64,000 nt of DNA from Prostheceraeus crozeri. Taxonomy: Eukaryota > Platyhelminthes > Polycladida > Euryleptidae. The stretch lies in assembly GCA_907163375.1 (NCBI GenBank), contig CAJQUW010011520.1, positions 124,001-188,000 on the forward strand, in the 5' to 3' direction. The first letter of the stretch is position 1. The number at the start of each line of letters is the position of its first letter. Below, piece after piece: positions 42,950 through 52,593 of the stretch. A program made the translations under genes and the position numbers. The notes below the pieces were generated by a model. The model had not been told where the DNA came from, ran no database searches, and saw only the letters and a list, made by a program, of their open reading frames with translations.

Positions 42950-43495
42950 AGTAATGTATATAAGACCGTTCTAGGACAAGTAAAAAATAAAAAAATAAGG
43001 TACCCAAAAATGCAAAGAAAAATGAATATATGACCGATTCAGTACAACTAAAGAGAAGAAAATGAATATATGACCGGTCCAGGACAAGCAAAAATAAAAA
43101 AAATAAGGTACCCCAAAAATGCAAAAAATGAATATATGACCGATTCAGGACAACTAAAAAGAAAAATAAGATACCTCCAGAATGAGTATAGGAAATATTT
43201 CATACAGTGAAAAAGAGTTTTATAAATAAAAATAGTTTTAAGGATAAAATCAAAAAACAGTTTTAAGCTCGTTGAGATTTTTTCATATACTGAAAAGAGG
43301 TTTCAAAAATTTAAGTTGTCTCAAAATATCACGTAATCTAAAAATTTACGTAGTCTTTTCACATAGACCAAAAAAATATCAAAATATTTATTAAAAAATG
43401 GAAAACAAAAATGGAAGAAACCTCAAAAATGGAAGAAACTTCGACGGGAACGACGACGAGAATATATCCCTCGTTATCACAATAAAAACAAGTGA
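42950..43495 (+). repeat. Polinton-2 left TIR with a 104-bp terminal duplication
   Basis: Homologous to 17509-18000. Near its outer end a segment of about 104 bp is present twice in tandem (about 42957-43060 and 43061-43165), each with TATATGACCG-type and GGTACCC(C)AAAAATGC motifs. In Polinton-1 it is present once. Confidence 0.85.
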
Positions 43496-43496
43496 A

Positions 43497-43766
43497 ATGA
43501 ATGAAGAAAAACACAAAGATAGAGTTAGGTGTATGAAAGATGAGGAATCACAATTATTATTAAGATTAGAGCATTAAGATAAATTAAGAAAGAGATGGTC
43601 TAAAGTTAAGAATGTAACACAAGGAATTAGAATCTTTATAACAGTAAGTTTAGGGATATTCACAATTATAATAACTTCGGGTGTTTTAGTAATTCCAGTA
43701 GTTGCTACTGCTTTGCACTCAGATGATCACTCAATTGTAGAGAACATCTGCTTTTCACATTCATGA
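43497..43766 (+). pseudogene. Polinton-2 TIR-proximal protein with a transmembrane C-terminus
   Basis: The start MNEEKHKDRVRCMKDEESQ and LRKRWSKVKN match the protein at 17992, with one stop at 43576. After KVKN the two copies diverge completely: here the frame goes on into IFITVSLGIFTIIITSGVLV, a clear transmembrane helix, and stops at 43764-43766. So the conserved charged N-terminus is joined to different C-terminal parts in the two elements. Confidence 0.5.
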
Positions 43767-43769
43767 AGC

Positions 43770-43873
43770 AAAGCATTTCAGAACAAAGAGCTGTGACCCC
43801 CACTCAAACATTTGAAAGGAAACAATGCATTAAAGAACAAACAGCTGCTACCCCCGCTTAGACATTTGAAAGA
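43770..43873. repeat. ~51-bp imperfect tandem duplication
   Basis: AGAACAAAGAGCTGTGACCC and AGAACAAACAGCTGCTACCC with their surroundings form two adjacent imperfect copies ending in ACATTTGAAAG. The second copy contains the ATG region of the following reading frame. Confidence 0.7.
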
Positions 43874-44504
43874 CGTGGAATATATATCCAGCAAATCCTA
43901 CTCCAGCTGCAGTGCCATGAAACAATACACAACAACAATAGTCGATATGGCTATTTCAAACAATTGTGCTGGAGACTTATTTAATTTAACAGGGTTTCTT
44001 GTCAGTGAAGGTTGTGCCAAAACGCTCCCGTCACATATTTCTCAAAATGAGCTACGATTTTCCGCTACTCAATCAAAGATTATCAGAGCAAATTTGCCAA
44101 ATTTTTTCTGTGAGATCGCAAATTTGTTTATATCTTCAGAAAAACACGGTGATTATTACGAATTTTTTAGAAAGGAGACTGCGAAATGCCCTCATTTGTT
44201 TGATCCAGACTTCATCGAAGCATCACGGATAGAAAGATAAAATTTCAAGAAAAAGCAAAATGAAGATAGAGGACAACAACAGTTGCCAAGGAGGATGAAC
44301 AAATTACGTCAAGAATTAATGGAGAATATTGTTGAAAGGTTTTAATTTACAGATTCTTTGGAGAATTTTATAGAGCCAAATGGTGGAGAGTATAATACAA
44401 TTGGAAGCTTGCATAAATTCTTAATCAAATTAAGACACGACACGGTTAAAAAAATTCGAAGAATCCAGGAAACGGAAGACGCCAAAGTTAAACAATTACC
44501 CTAG
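43812..44504 (+). pseudogene. Unknown Polinton-2 gene reading into the tandem array
   Basis: An open frame of 142 codons (43812-44240) with SSCSAMKQYTTTIVDMAISN, FSATQSKIIRANLPNFFCEI and CPHLFDPDFIEASRIER stops at 44238. The same frame has one more stop (44343) and otherwise stays open for another 88 codons, with protein-like, charged composition (NGGEYNTIGSLHKFLIKLRH, then RRIQETEDAKVKQLP), through the array boundary at 44421 to TAG at 44502. The last 28 codons are inside repeat unit 1 and are repeated in every unit. I do not recognise the protein. Confidence 0.45.
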
Positions 44505-44943
44505 TGGAGAATCTTGTAAATAATTAGGTAATTAAAAGTCATGAATGAATGAAATAATACTGACAACATAGAGTAACCTACTCTAGTATAGAGCAGGTAC
44601 TGAAATACGTATAAAGGCAAGTCTACTCAACTAAAGACGGTAAGGGAAATAAATTAAAACTTATAAACGATTTAATTTTTTATCAAACAAGAAAGAAACC
44701 TAAAAAACCAAAATTAAGTTTGCTATGTATGGAGTCATCAGGGAGGAACCATGTGGCTGCATGAAGCAAGGTTTCGGCCCCTAACCTCCAACCTATACCA
44801 CATGGCGGGGCCAGGCCAACCATATCGAATGTACGAAATGGAAGGTCTCTCCAAGCCTGAGGAAACATAGCAGAACCAAACCGAAAATAAATTTCTTAAT
44901 ATATTTGGACAAAAGGACGCACTTGAAACTAGAAGAGGTAATC
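44505..44943 (-). other. 3' non-coding region of Naiad unit 1
   Basis: Between the stop of the Polinton-derived frame and the end of the Naiad frame. It contains GAGTAACCTACTC and TCTAGTATAGAG short hairpins at about 44571-44601. On the minus strand CTGATGA and GAAAC occur near 44725 and 44770 but not in hammerhead order. Small reading frames here, repeated in all units, look fortuitous. Confidence 0.5.
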
Positions 44944-47730
44944 TTAGCCCAACATGCCAATGATGGATGGCATCTGGCGGGGTGAAAAACAACCAAACTT
45001 AAAAACGAGGAACCTATTCTTGGAGAAGGACTTAATGCAAGAATTAACCAGCAAATTATTCTTATAACCCCGTCCTTTAAAGATATCAAAAATGCCCTTA
45101 GCTCTTGATATGAAGGCGGAAGCATCAGAAGAAATCCTAGCGAATCTGATGAGTTGGGCAGCAAAGATGTTTAAGCCAGTGTTCAAAGGCATGTTACTCT
45201 CGGGGAGAGTATACAGCACCACTGGGAAGCTGAACTCATCAACCTTATGGTAAACCTCTGTGATGTAATGGCCACCATCTTCGATCCTGATTTTAACATC
45301 CAAATAATTAACACATTTGTTGTTGTCCCCGCTTCTGCAAGCCAAGAGATCTACCGGGTAGATTTCAGGAAGGATCTTATCAAAATGTTTGAAGTTAAAC
45401 ACACAAATGTCATCGACATACCTAGTGGTACGAGAGAGAAGTTTTGCTAAGCCAAATCTCCTACTCGCTAGGAGTCCCCTCACAAAATAAAACTCCCTGT
45501 AAGCCAAAAACAGGTCAGCTAAGAGCGAGCTGGAATTCCCACCCATAGGTATGCCTCGAATTTGCTTGAAGACAAGTCCCCCGAAAGTGACAAAAGTGTT
45601 ATTCAGGATAAAACTAATTGCATTAAGGAATTGGGTCTTGGACCAGCAGTGATACCCTCTGTATTTTTTATTCGAGAAGAAGGTTCTATAATAGCCAATG
45701 CAAATAAAGCTCTTGGAACTGCTAAAAATTAACTCACATAAGTCTTTCAAGGACTCCATAACCTGGTCTAAATTAAGATTCGTATAAAGTGTGGAGAAAT
45801 CATAAACTTGTAAGGAGTGGCAATTCAAACACGACATCCTGTCAAGGAATTCCCCAGAAGAGTTAATGCTCCAGAAGGCGTTCACACCAGAATTATGCTT
45901 GATGGAAAGGCAATAACTACTAAATTTGTCCCGGATCAATTGCAAACCTTTGTTCACCAGTATGGCCAAATCTTTGGAAGTGCTGTTCCTAGCACCAGCT
46001 ATGAATCTACTTTTATACGGATCTTTGTGCAATTTAGGTATCCAGAAAAGTTTAGGTAAAACCATAAATTTATCTTTAACCGTTATGCCAAAGGAATCCT
46101 TGAGGGTGGTGCAATGTTCGGCAATTATGTCATTAATGGAAGAAATTACTGGTGCGTAAGTCTGATTACCAACAGCATTGAAACTTCTAAGGTCAAAGCC
46201 TAGTTCGTTCAAGAGGACAATGAGGTAATACTTCTTACACACAATGACAAAATTGTTGGCGGCCTTATCCGCCGGAGTAATGACGTAATTCTTCTGAAAG
46301 TTTGAGATGAAGTTTTTACATTCCTTAGATCTTAGTACCTCGTGCGAATGCAAAGATGGAAAGCTAGAACTCAGGAAGGAAATGCGATTTCTAATTATCT
46401 TAAGGACAGCCTCCGACCAATTCTGGAAGTCAGAATTCTTAAGGGCGTATTTTCTGCAGGACTTTTCAATAAATGCAACTAGTGCATTTTTAACACTGAC
46501 CCTAACAAAATCCCAAGACTTGTGAATAGGCTCTCTATAATTAGTGCCCTTAGCCATCAAATCCCTAAGTTTAGGGTTGGATATAATACTCAAGTCACCA
46601 GTAACCACGTGTGAAGCGGGCTTGTAGCAGAAGATGGAATCGGAACAAAGACAAGGCTTGCTAATAAATTCTCTGATTTCATCAATAGAAGCATTCTTCA
46701 AGATCTGGTTGTAATTGAAGAGCTTCCGACCAATAGGGGTGGTGTATTTAAAGAAAACCTGTAGTGGACATTTACTACGAATTGGATTAGGCAACATACT
46801 GTTAACATGTGAATCAGCGAAAATGGAAGAAACTTTTAAGAGATCTACTTCTTTGCACTCAAAAGGGATAATAATAACTTCCCTGTCGATCTTATCAATG
46901 GAATCTTCGACTTTTAAGAATCTCGAACAGAAGGATTCGACTAGATACGAGCAGGTACCCGGCTTGCTAAGAGTAAAAGCAAGAAGTTGCTTAAGTGTGG
47001 TACGACTAAGAGACTTCAAAGTGATGTAAAATTCGTAAAACATGTTGGAAAAACAAAGGCTATTAATTTTATCGTAGAGAGACTCCAAGCATTCAGCCAA
47101 GACATTTCTCTTATTACTGCGAATCCCATGCCCTCTAGGTCTTCTAAGGACCGGAGAAGAGAAGTACTGCTTATGTAAGGAACCTTTGGAGACACAACCA
47201 AAACCTTGAATTCTATCGTTCAAGCCAAGTGGGAAGATTGTACATAGTGTTTTAATCCAAAAATCCTCCCTCTTCAGAAGCTCCCTATCCCTAAGGTCAG
47301 AATTATCAGAGAAGTTGGAATCTACATGGTCTATAATTTGCAATTTAATGTTGCAAAAATTATGACCATCTTGTCTAAAGTGCTCATAAAGGAAAGTAGT
47401 GGGTTTTGAGGATGCATGGTAACGGTGACCATTCAACCTAGCATTTAAAGATTGGGTGGTTTTGCCAACATATTGGAACCCGCATTCGCTGCAAGAAATG
47501 AGATAGATTACAAAGCTGGATTTGCAATCGAAAGAACCACTTAAATCTATGAGAAAAGCCTTTCTAGTGGTGTTTGATACGAAAAAGGAAGATTTATGTA
47601 TGGACCCACAACATAAGCACCCTTTTCTATTACAACTGTCAATAGAAAAGGAACCCGTGCTATCGGCTACATAAGCCTTTTTCTTAATACTGTAAGGGTA
47701 ATGGTATCTAACTCTAGAAGCCGCAAGCAA
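44944..47730 (-). CDS. Naiad-type protein, copy 1: N-terminal GIY-YIG nuclease and reverse transcriptase
   Basis: The 928-residue frame has, in order: a cysteine cluster CNRKGCLCC (33-41); a GIY-YIG nuclease at about 74-175, with VIYL, then C80 and C83, then YVGK at 87-90, H102 and H105, and EDFWI near 155; a long linker with a Cys-rich PCLCSDSIFCYKPASH block (359-374); the RT with ITPADKAANNF (484-493), WIPKLHK (563-569), QVYDFSTLYTNL (641-652, catalytic D644), RGIPMGGNSS (725-734), TRYVDD (769-774) and YLDVKI; and a thumb to the stop. Cysteines between GIY and YIG followed by two histidines match the CCHH finger described for Naiads. No ATG precedes the nuclease: the frame is open to a TGA at 47785 and the position given starts at TTG. 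Copy 1 differs from the others at residue 842 (Leu for Phe). Confidence 0.92.
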   Translation of the reverse strand: MLAASRVRYHYPYSIKKKAYVADSTGSFSIDSCNRKGCLCCGSIHKSSFFVSNTTRKAFLIDLSGSFDCKSSFVIYLISCSECGFQYVGKTTQSLNARLNGHRYHASSKPTTFLYEHFRQDGHNFCNIKLQIIDHVDSNFSDNSDLRDRELLKREDFWIKTLCTIFPLGLNDRIQGFGCVSKGSLHKQYFSSPVLRRPRGHGIRSNKRNVLAECLESLYDKINSLCFSNMFYEFYITLKSLSRTTLKQLLAFTLSKPGTCSYLVESFCSRFLKVEDSIDKIDREVIIIPFECKEVDLLKVSSIFADSHVNSMLPNPIRSKCPLQVFFKYTTPIGRKLFNYNQILKNASIDEIREFISKPCLCSDSIFCYKPASHVVTGDLSIISNPKLRDLMAKGTNYREPIHKSWDFVRVSVKNALVAFIEKSCRKYALKNSDFQNWSEAVLKIIRNRISFLSSSFPSLHSHEVLRSKECKNFISNFQKNYVITPADKAANNFVIVCKKYYLIVLLNELGFDLRSFNAVGNQTYAPVISSINDIIAEHCTTLKDSFGITVKDKFMVLPKLFWIPKLHKDPYKSRFIAGARNSTSKDLAILVNKGLQLIRDKFSSYCLSIKHNSGVNAFWSINSSGEFLDRMSCLNCHSLQVYDFSTLYTNLNLDQVMESLKDLCELIFSSSKSFICIGYYRTFFSNKKYRGYHCWSKTQFLNAISFILNNTFVTFGGLVFKQIRGIPMGGNSSSLLADLFLAYREFYFVRGLLASRRFGLAKLLSRTTRYVDDICVFNFKHFDKILPEIYPVDLLACRSGDNNKCVNYLDVKIRIEDGGHYITEVYHKVDEFSFPVVLYTLPESNMPLNTGLNIFAAQLIRFARISSDASAFISRAKGIFDIFKGRGYKNNLLVNSCIKSFSKNRFLVFKFGCFSPRQMPSIIGMLG

Positions 47731-47784
47731 AGTTTTTATTGTTACCCCTTGTCGAATAAGGCAAAATTCTAGGACTATGTGCTC

Positions 47785-48245
47785 TCAAAGCCCAAGGGCA
47801 ACAGGCCGGACTGTAACCTATTGGCGAGGGGCTGCCTCGCTGAGGCGGGCGTTAACAGTCAATGGATCTAAACAGACCCTCCCACCTTCACTAGCAATGC
47901 CTGGCGATTAGGATTTCGGCCAAACTCCATAATCTTATAACCGGATCAAAACTAGCAGCTAATACAATATTGAAGGCAGTAATAGCTTATCACCTTAATA
48001 CTTAGAATAACATGGAAGAAAATCAACGTCGAATCCTAAAAAATGCAAGAGTGAACGAAGAGAAAGATTGATAATAAGATCAAACCAATAAATAAATGGC
48101 AAATTGCAATAATAATAATAATATGCCTACCAGTAAAATAATATGAGACCTATTACAAAAAAGAATACATGTGACGTGAATAACTAATGCACTTACACTG
48201 AAAGATGGGGACTCGGTCCACACAATGCTATCAGCTCAGTACTCA
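47785..48245 (-). other. 5' leader of Naiad unit 1
   Basis: On the minus strand the leader starts TGAGTACTGAGCTGATAGC at the unit edge and contains (ATT)n near 48113, a 20-codon upstream ORF starting at 47930 (MEFGRNPNRQALLV...), and the GC-rich hairpin GCCTCGCTGAGGC at about 47832-47845. No hammerhead core is visible. Units 2-5 have in the same place a 62-codon hydrophobic frame, which unit 1 lacks because of a 1-bp difference near 48142. Confidence 0.5.
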
Positions 48246-48767
48246 TTAATCAAATTAAGACACGACACGGTTAAAAAATTCGAAGAATCCAGGAAACGGA
48301 AGACGCCAAAGTTAAACAATTACCCTAGTGGAGAATCTTGTAAATAATTAGGTAATTAAAAGTCATGAATGAATGAAATAATACTGACAACATAGAGTAA
48401 CCTACTCTAGTATAGAGCAGGTACTGAAATACGTATAAAGGCAAGTCTACTCAACTAAAGACGGTAAGGGAAATAAATTAAAACTTATAAACGATTTAAT
48501 TTTTTATCAAACAAGAAAGAAACCTAAAAAACCAAAATTAAGTTTGCTATGTATGGAGTCATCAGGGAGGAACCATGTGGCTGCATGAAGCAAGGTTTCG
48601 GCCCCTAACCTCCAACCTATACCACATGGCGGGGCCAGGCCAACCATATCGAATGTACGATATGGAAGGTCTCTCCAAGCCTGAGGAAACATAGCAGAAC
48701 CAAACCGAAAATAAATTTCTTAATATATTTGGACAAAAGGACGCACTTGAAACTAGAAGAGGTAATC

Positions 48768-51554
48768 TTAGCCCAACATGCCAATGATGGATGGCATCTG
48801 GCGGGGTGAAAAACAACCAAACTTAAAAACGAGGAACCTATTCTTGGAGAAGGACTTAATGCAAGAATTAACCAGCAAATTATTCTTATAACCCCGTCCT
48901 TTAAAGATATCAAAAATGCCCTTAGCTCTTGATATGAAGGCGGAAGCATCAGAAGAAATCCTAGCGAATCTGATGAGTTGGGCAGCAAAGATGTTTAAGC
49001 CAGTGTTCAAAGGCATGTTACTCTCGGGGAAAGTATACAGCACCACTGGGAAGCTGAACTCATCAACCTTATGGTAAACCTCTGTGATGTAATGGCCACC
49101 ATCTTCGATCCTGATTTTAACATCCAAATAATTAACACATTTGTTGTTGTCCCCGCTTCTGCAAGCCAAGAGATCTACCGGGTAGATTTCAGGAAGGATC
49201 TTATCAAAATGTTTGAAGTTAAACACACAAATGTCATCGACATACCTAGTGGTACGAGAGAGAAGTTTTGCTAAGCCAAATCTCCTACTCGCTAGGAGTC
49301 CCCTCACAAAATAAAACTCCCTGTAAGCCAAAAACAGGTCAGCTAAGAGCGAGCTGGAATTCCCACCCATAGGTATGCCTCGAATTTGCTTGAAGACAAG
49401 TCCCCCGAAAGTGACAAAAGTGTTATTCAGGATAAAACTAATTGCATTAAGGAATTGGGTCTTGGACCAGCAGTGATACCCTCTGTATTTTTTATTCGAG
49501 AAGAAGGTTCTATAATAGCCAATGCAAATAAAGCTCTTGGAACTGCTAAAAATTAACTCACATAAGTCTTTCAAGGACTCCATAACCTGGTCTAAATTAA
49601 GATTCGTATAAAGTGTGGAGAAATCATAAACTTGTAAGGAGTGGCAATTCAAACACGACATCCTGTCAAGGAATTCCCCAGAAGAGTTAATGCTCCAGAA
49701 GGCGTTCACACCAGAATTATGCTTGATGGAAAGGCAATAACTACTAAATTTGTCCCGGATCAATTGCAAACCTTTGTTCACCAGTATGGCCAAATCTTTG
49801 GAAGTGCTGTTCCTAGCACCAGCTATGAATCTACTTTTATACGGATCTTTGTGCAATTTAGGTATCCAGAAAAGTTTAGGTAAAACCATAAATTTATCTT
49901 TAACCGTTATGCCAAAGGAATCCTTGAGGGTGGTGCAATGTTCGGCAATTATGTCATTAATGGAAGAAATTACTGGTGCGTAAGTCTGATTACCAACAGC
50001 ATTGAAACTTCTAAGGTCAAAGCCTAGTTCGTTCAAGAGGACAATGAGGTAATACTTCTTACACACAATGACAAAATTGTTGGCGGCCTTATCCGCCGGA
50101 GTAATGACGTAATTCTTCTGAAAGTTTGAGATGAAGTTTTTACACTCCTTAGATCTTAGTACCTCGTGCGAATGCAAAGATGGAAAGCTAGAACTCAGGA
50201 AGGAAATGCGATTTCTAATTATCTTAAGGACAGCCTCCGACCAATTCTGGAAGTCAGAATTCTTAAGGGCGTATTTTCTGCAGGACTTTTCAATAAATGC
50301 AACTAGTGCATTTTTAACACTGACCCTAACAAAATCCCAAGACTTGTGAATAGGCTCTCTATAATTAGTGCCCTTAGCCATCAAATCCCTAAGTTTAGGG
50401 TTGGATATAATACTCAAGTCACCAGTAACCACGTGTGAAGCGGGCTTGTAGCAGAAGATGGAATCGGAACAAAGACAAGGCTTGCTAATAAATTCTCTGA
50501 TTTCATCAATAGAAGCATTCTTCAAGATCTGGTTGTAATTGAAGAGCTTCCGACCAATAGGGGTGGTGTATTTAAAGAAAACCTGTAGTGGACATTTACT
50601 ACGAATTGGATTAGGCAACATACTGTTAACATGTGAATCAGCGAAAATGGAAGAAACTTTTAAGAGATCTACTTCTTTGCACTCAAAAGGGATAATAATA
50701 ACTTCCCTGTCGATCTTATCAATGGAATCTTCGACTTTTAAGAATCTCGAACAGAAGGATTCGACTAGATACGAGCAGGTACCCGGCTTGCTAAGAGTAA
50801 AAGCAAGAAGTTGCTTAAGTGTGGTACGACTAAGAGACTTCAAAGTGATGTAAAATTCGTAAAACATGTTGGAAAAACAAAGGCTATTAATTTTATCGTA
50901 GAGAGACTCCAAGCATTCAGCCAAGACATTTCTCTTATTACTGCGAATCCCATGCCCTCTAGGTCTTCTAAGGACCGGAGAAGAGAAGTACTGCTTATGT
51001 AAGGAACCTTTGGAGACACAACCAAAACCTTGAATTCTATCGTTCAAGCCAAGTGGGAAGATTGTACATAGTGTTTTAATCCAAAAATCCTCCCTCTTCA
51101 GAAGCTCCCTATCCCTAAGGTCAGAATTATCAGAGAAGTTGGAATCTACATGGTCTATAATTTGCAATTTAATGTTGCAAAAATTATGACCATCTTGTCT
51201 AAAGTGCTCATAAAGGAAAGTAGTGGGTTTTGAGGATGCATGGTAACGGTGACCATTCAACCTAGCATTTAAAGATTGGGTGGTTTTGCCAACATATTGG
51301 AACCCGCATTCGCTGCAAGAAATGAGATAGATTACAAAGCTGGATTTGCAATCGAAAGAACCACTTAAATCTATGAGAAAAGCCTTTCTAGTGGTGTTTG
51401 ATACGAAAAAGGAAGATTTATGTATGGACCCACAACATAAGCACCCTTTTCTATTACAACTGTCAATAGAAAAGGAACCCGTGCTATCGGCTACATAAGC
51501 CTTTTTCTTAATACTGTAAGGGTAATGGTATCTAACTCTAGAAGCCGCAAGCAA
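48768..51554 (-). CDS. Naiad-type protein, copy 2
   Basis: Same 928-residue frame as copy 1 with all endonuclease and RT motifs, Phe at residue 842, no break. The unit (48246-52070) has six A in the run near 48272 where units 1, 3, 4 and 6 have seven, which puts the Polinton-derived 84-bp tail out of frame here. A silent marker in the Glu470 codon is C at 50145 (T in copies 1 and 4). Confidence 0.92.
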   Translation of the reverse strand: MLAASRVRYHYPYSIKKKAYVADSTGSFSIDSCNRKGCLCCGSIHKSSFFVSNTTRKAFLIDLSGSFDCKSSFVIYLISCSECGFQYVGKTTQSLNARLNGHRYHASSKPTTFLYEHFRQDGHNFCNIKLQIIDHVDSNFSDNSDLRDRELLKREDFWIKTLCTIFPLGLNDRIQGFGCVSKGSLHKQYFSSPVLRRPRGHGIRSNKRNVLAECLESLYDKINSLCFSNMFYEFYITLKSLSRTTLKQLLAFTLSKPGTCSYLVESFCSRFLKVEDSIDKIDREVIIIPFECKEVDLLKVSSIFADSHVNSMLPNPIRSKCPLQVFFKYTTPIGRKLFNYNQILKNASIDEIREFISKPCLCSDSIFCYKPASHVVTGDLSIISNPKLRDLMAKGTNYREPIHKSWDFVRVSVKNALVAFIEKSCRKYALKNSDFQNWSEAVLKIIRNRISFLSSSFPSLHSHEVLRSKECKNFISNFQKNYVITPADKAANNFVIVCKKYYLIVLLNELGFDLRSFNAVGNQTYAPVISSINDIIAEHCTTLKDSFGITVKDKFMVLPKLFWIPKLHKDPYKSRFIAGARNSTSKDLAILVNKGLQLIRDKFSSYCLSIKHNSGVNAFWSINSSGEFLDRMSCLNCHSLQVYDFSTLYTNLNLDQVMESLKDLCELIFSSSKSFICIGYYRTFFSNKKYRGYHCWSKTQFLNAISFILNNTFVTFGGLVFKQIRGIPMGGNSSSLLADLFLAYREFYFVRGLLASRRFGLAKLLSRTTRYVDDICVFNFKHFDKILPEIYPVDLLACRSGDNNKCVNYLDVKIRIEDGGHYITEVYHKVDEFSFPVVLYTFPESNMPLNTGLNIFAAQLIRFARISSDASAFISRAKGIFDIFKGRGYKNNLLVNSCIKSFSKNRFLVFKFGCFSPRQMPSIIGMLG

Positions 51555-52593
51555 AGTTTTTATTGTTACCCCTTGTCGAATAAGGCAAAATTCTAGGACT
51601 ATGTGCTCTCAAAGCCCAAGGGCAACAGGCCGGACTGTAACCTATTGGCGAGGGGCTGCCTCGCTGAGGCGGGCGTTAACAGTCAATGGATCTAAACAGA
51701 CCCTCCCACCTTCACTAGCAATGCCTGGCGATTAGGATTTCGGCCAAACTCCATAATCTTATAACCGGATCAAAACTAGCAGCTAATACAATATTGAAGG
51801 CAGTAATAGCTTATCACCTTAATACTTAGAATAACATGGAAGAAAATCAACGTCGAATCCTAAAAAATGCAAGAGTGAACGAAGAGAAAGATTGATAATA
51901 AGATCAAACCAATAAATAAATGGCAAATTGCAATAATAATAATAATATGCCTACCAGTAAAATAACTATGAGACCTATTACAAAAAAGAATACATGTGAC
52001 GTGAATAACTAATGCACTTACACTGAAAGATGGGGACTCGGTCCACACAATGCTATCAGCTCAGTACTCATTAATCAAATTAAGACACGACACGGTTAAA
52101 AAAATTCGAAGAATCCAGGAAACGGAAGACGCCAAAGTTAAACAATTACCCTAGTGGAGAATCTTGTAAATAATTAGGTAATTAAAAGTCATGAATGAAT
52201 GAAATAATACTGACAACATAGAGTAACCTACTCTAGTATAGAGCAGGTACTGAAATACGTATAAAGGCAAGTCTACTCAACTAAAGACGGTAAGGGAAAT
52301 AAATTAAAACTTATAAACGATTTAATTTTTTATCAAACAAGAAAGAAACCTAAAAAACCAAAATTAAGTTTGCTATGTATGGAGTCATCAGGGAGGAACC
52401 ATGTGGCTGCATGAAGCAAGGTTTCGGCCCCTAACCTCCAACCTATACCACATGGCGGGGCCAGGCCAACCATATCGAATGTACGATATGGAAGGTCTCT
52501 CCAAGCCTGAGGAAACATAGCAGAACCAAACCGAAAATAAATTTCTTAATATATTTGGACAAAAGGACGCACTTGAAACTAGAAGAGGTAATC

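Larger units (their letters stand above)
42950..44504 (+). mobile_element. Polinton-2, left end only (continues into the Naiad array)
   Basis: Starts AGTAATGTATATAAGACCG, the same terminus as the element at 17509, and follows that TIR closely to about 43545. The six bases outside are TGAAAG; the matching copy would lie at the far end, which is not in the window. From about 43610 the sequence differs from Polinton-1. The reading frame at 43812 runs through the left boundary of the tandem array at 44421 to a stop at 44502-44504, so I extend Polinton-2 to there. Confidence 0.75.

Noticed and set aside
44720-44790. CTGATGA and GAAAC on the minus strand in each Naiad 3' region, as a possible hammerhead ribozyme
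   Set aside because: The boxes come in the wrong order for type I, and no stems can be drawn around them in a type II arrangement.
44683-45164. Repeated short minus-strand frames of 61, 84 and 123 codons at the Naiad 3' end
   Set aside because: They overlap the RT C-terminus in other frames or lie in the 3' region; their conservation only reflects the identity of the units.
45247-47178. Plus-strand frames of 63-104 codons across the Naiad gene
   Set aside because: All are antisense to the intact 928-codon frame and have no domain.
47785-47787. In-frame TGA upstream of the Naiad frame as a selenocysteine codon
   Set aside because: Another stop (TAG) follows about ten codons further upstream and there is no ATG in between, so no start could reach it.
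51860-52048. 62-codon hydrophobic frame in the leader of Naiad units 2-5
   Set aside because: Absent from unit 1 because of a 1-bp change and rich in low-complexity Ile codons from an ATT repeat; no independent sign of coding.
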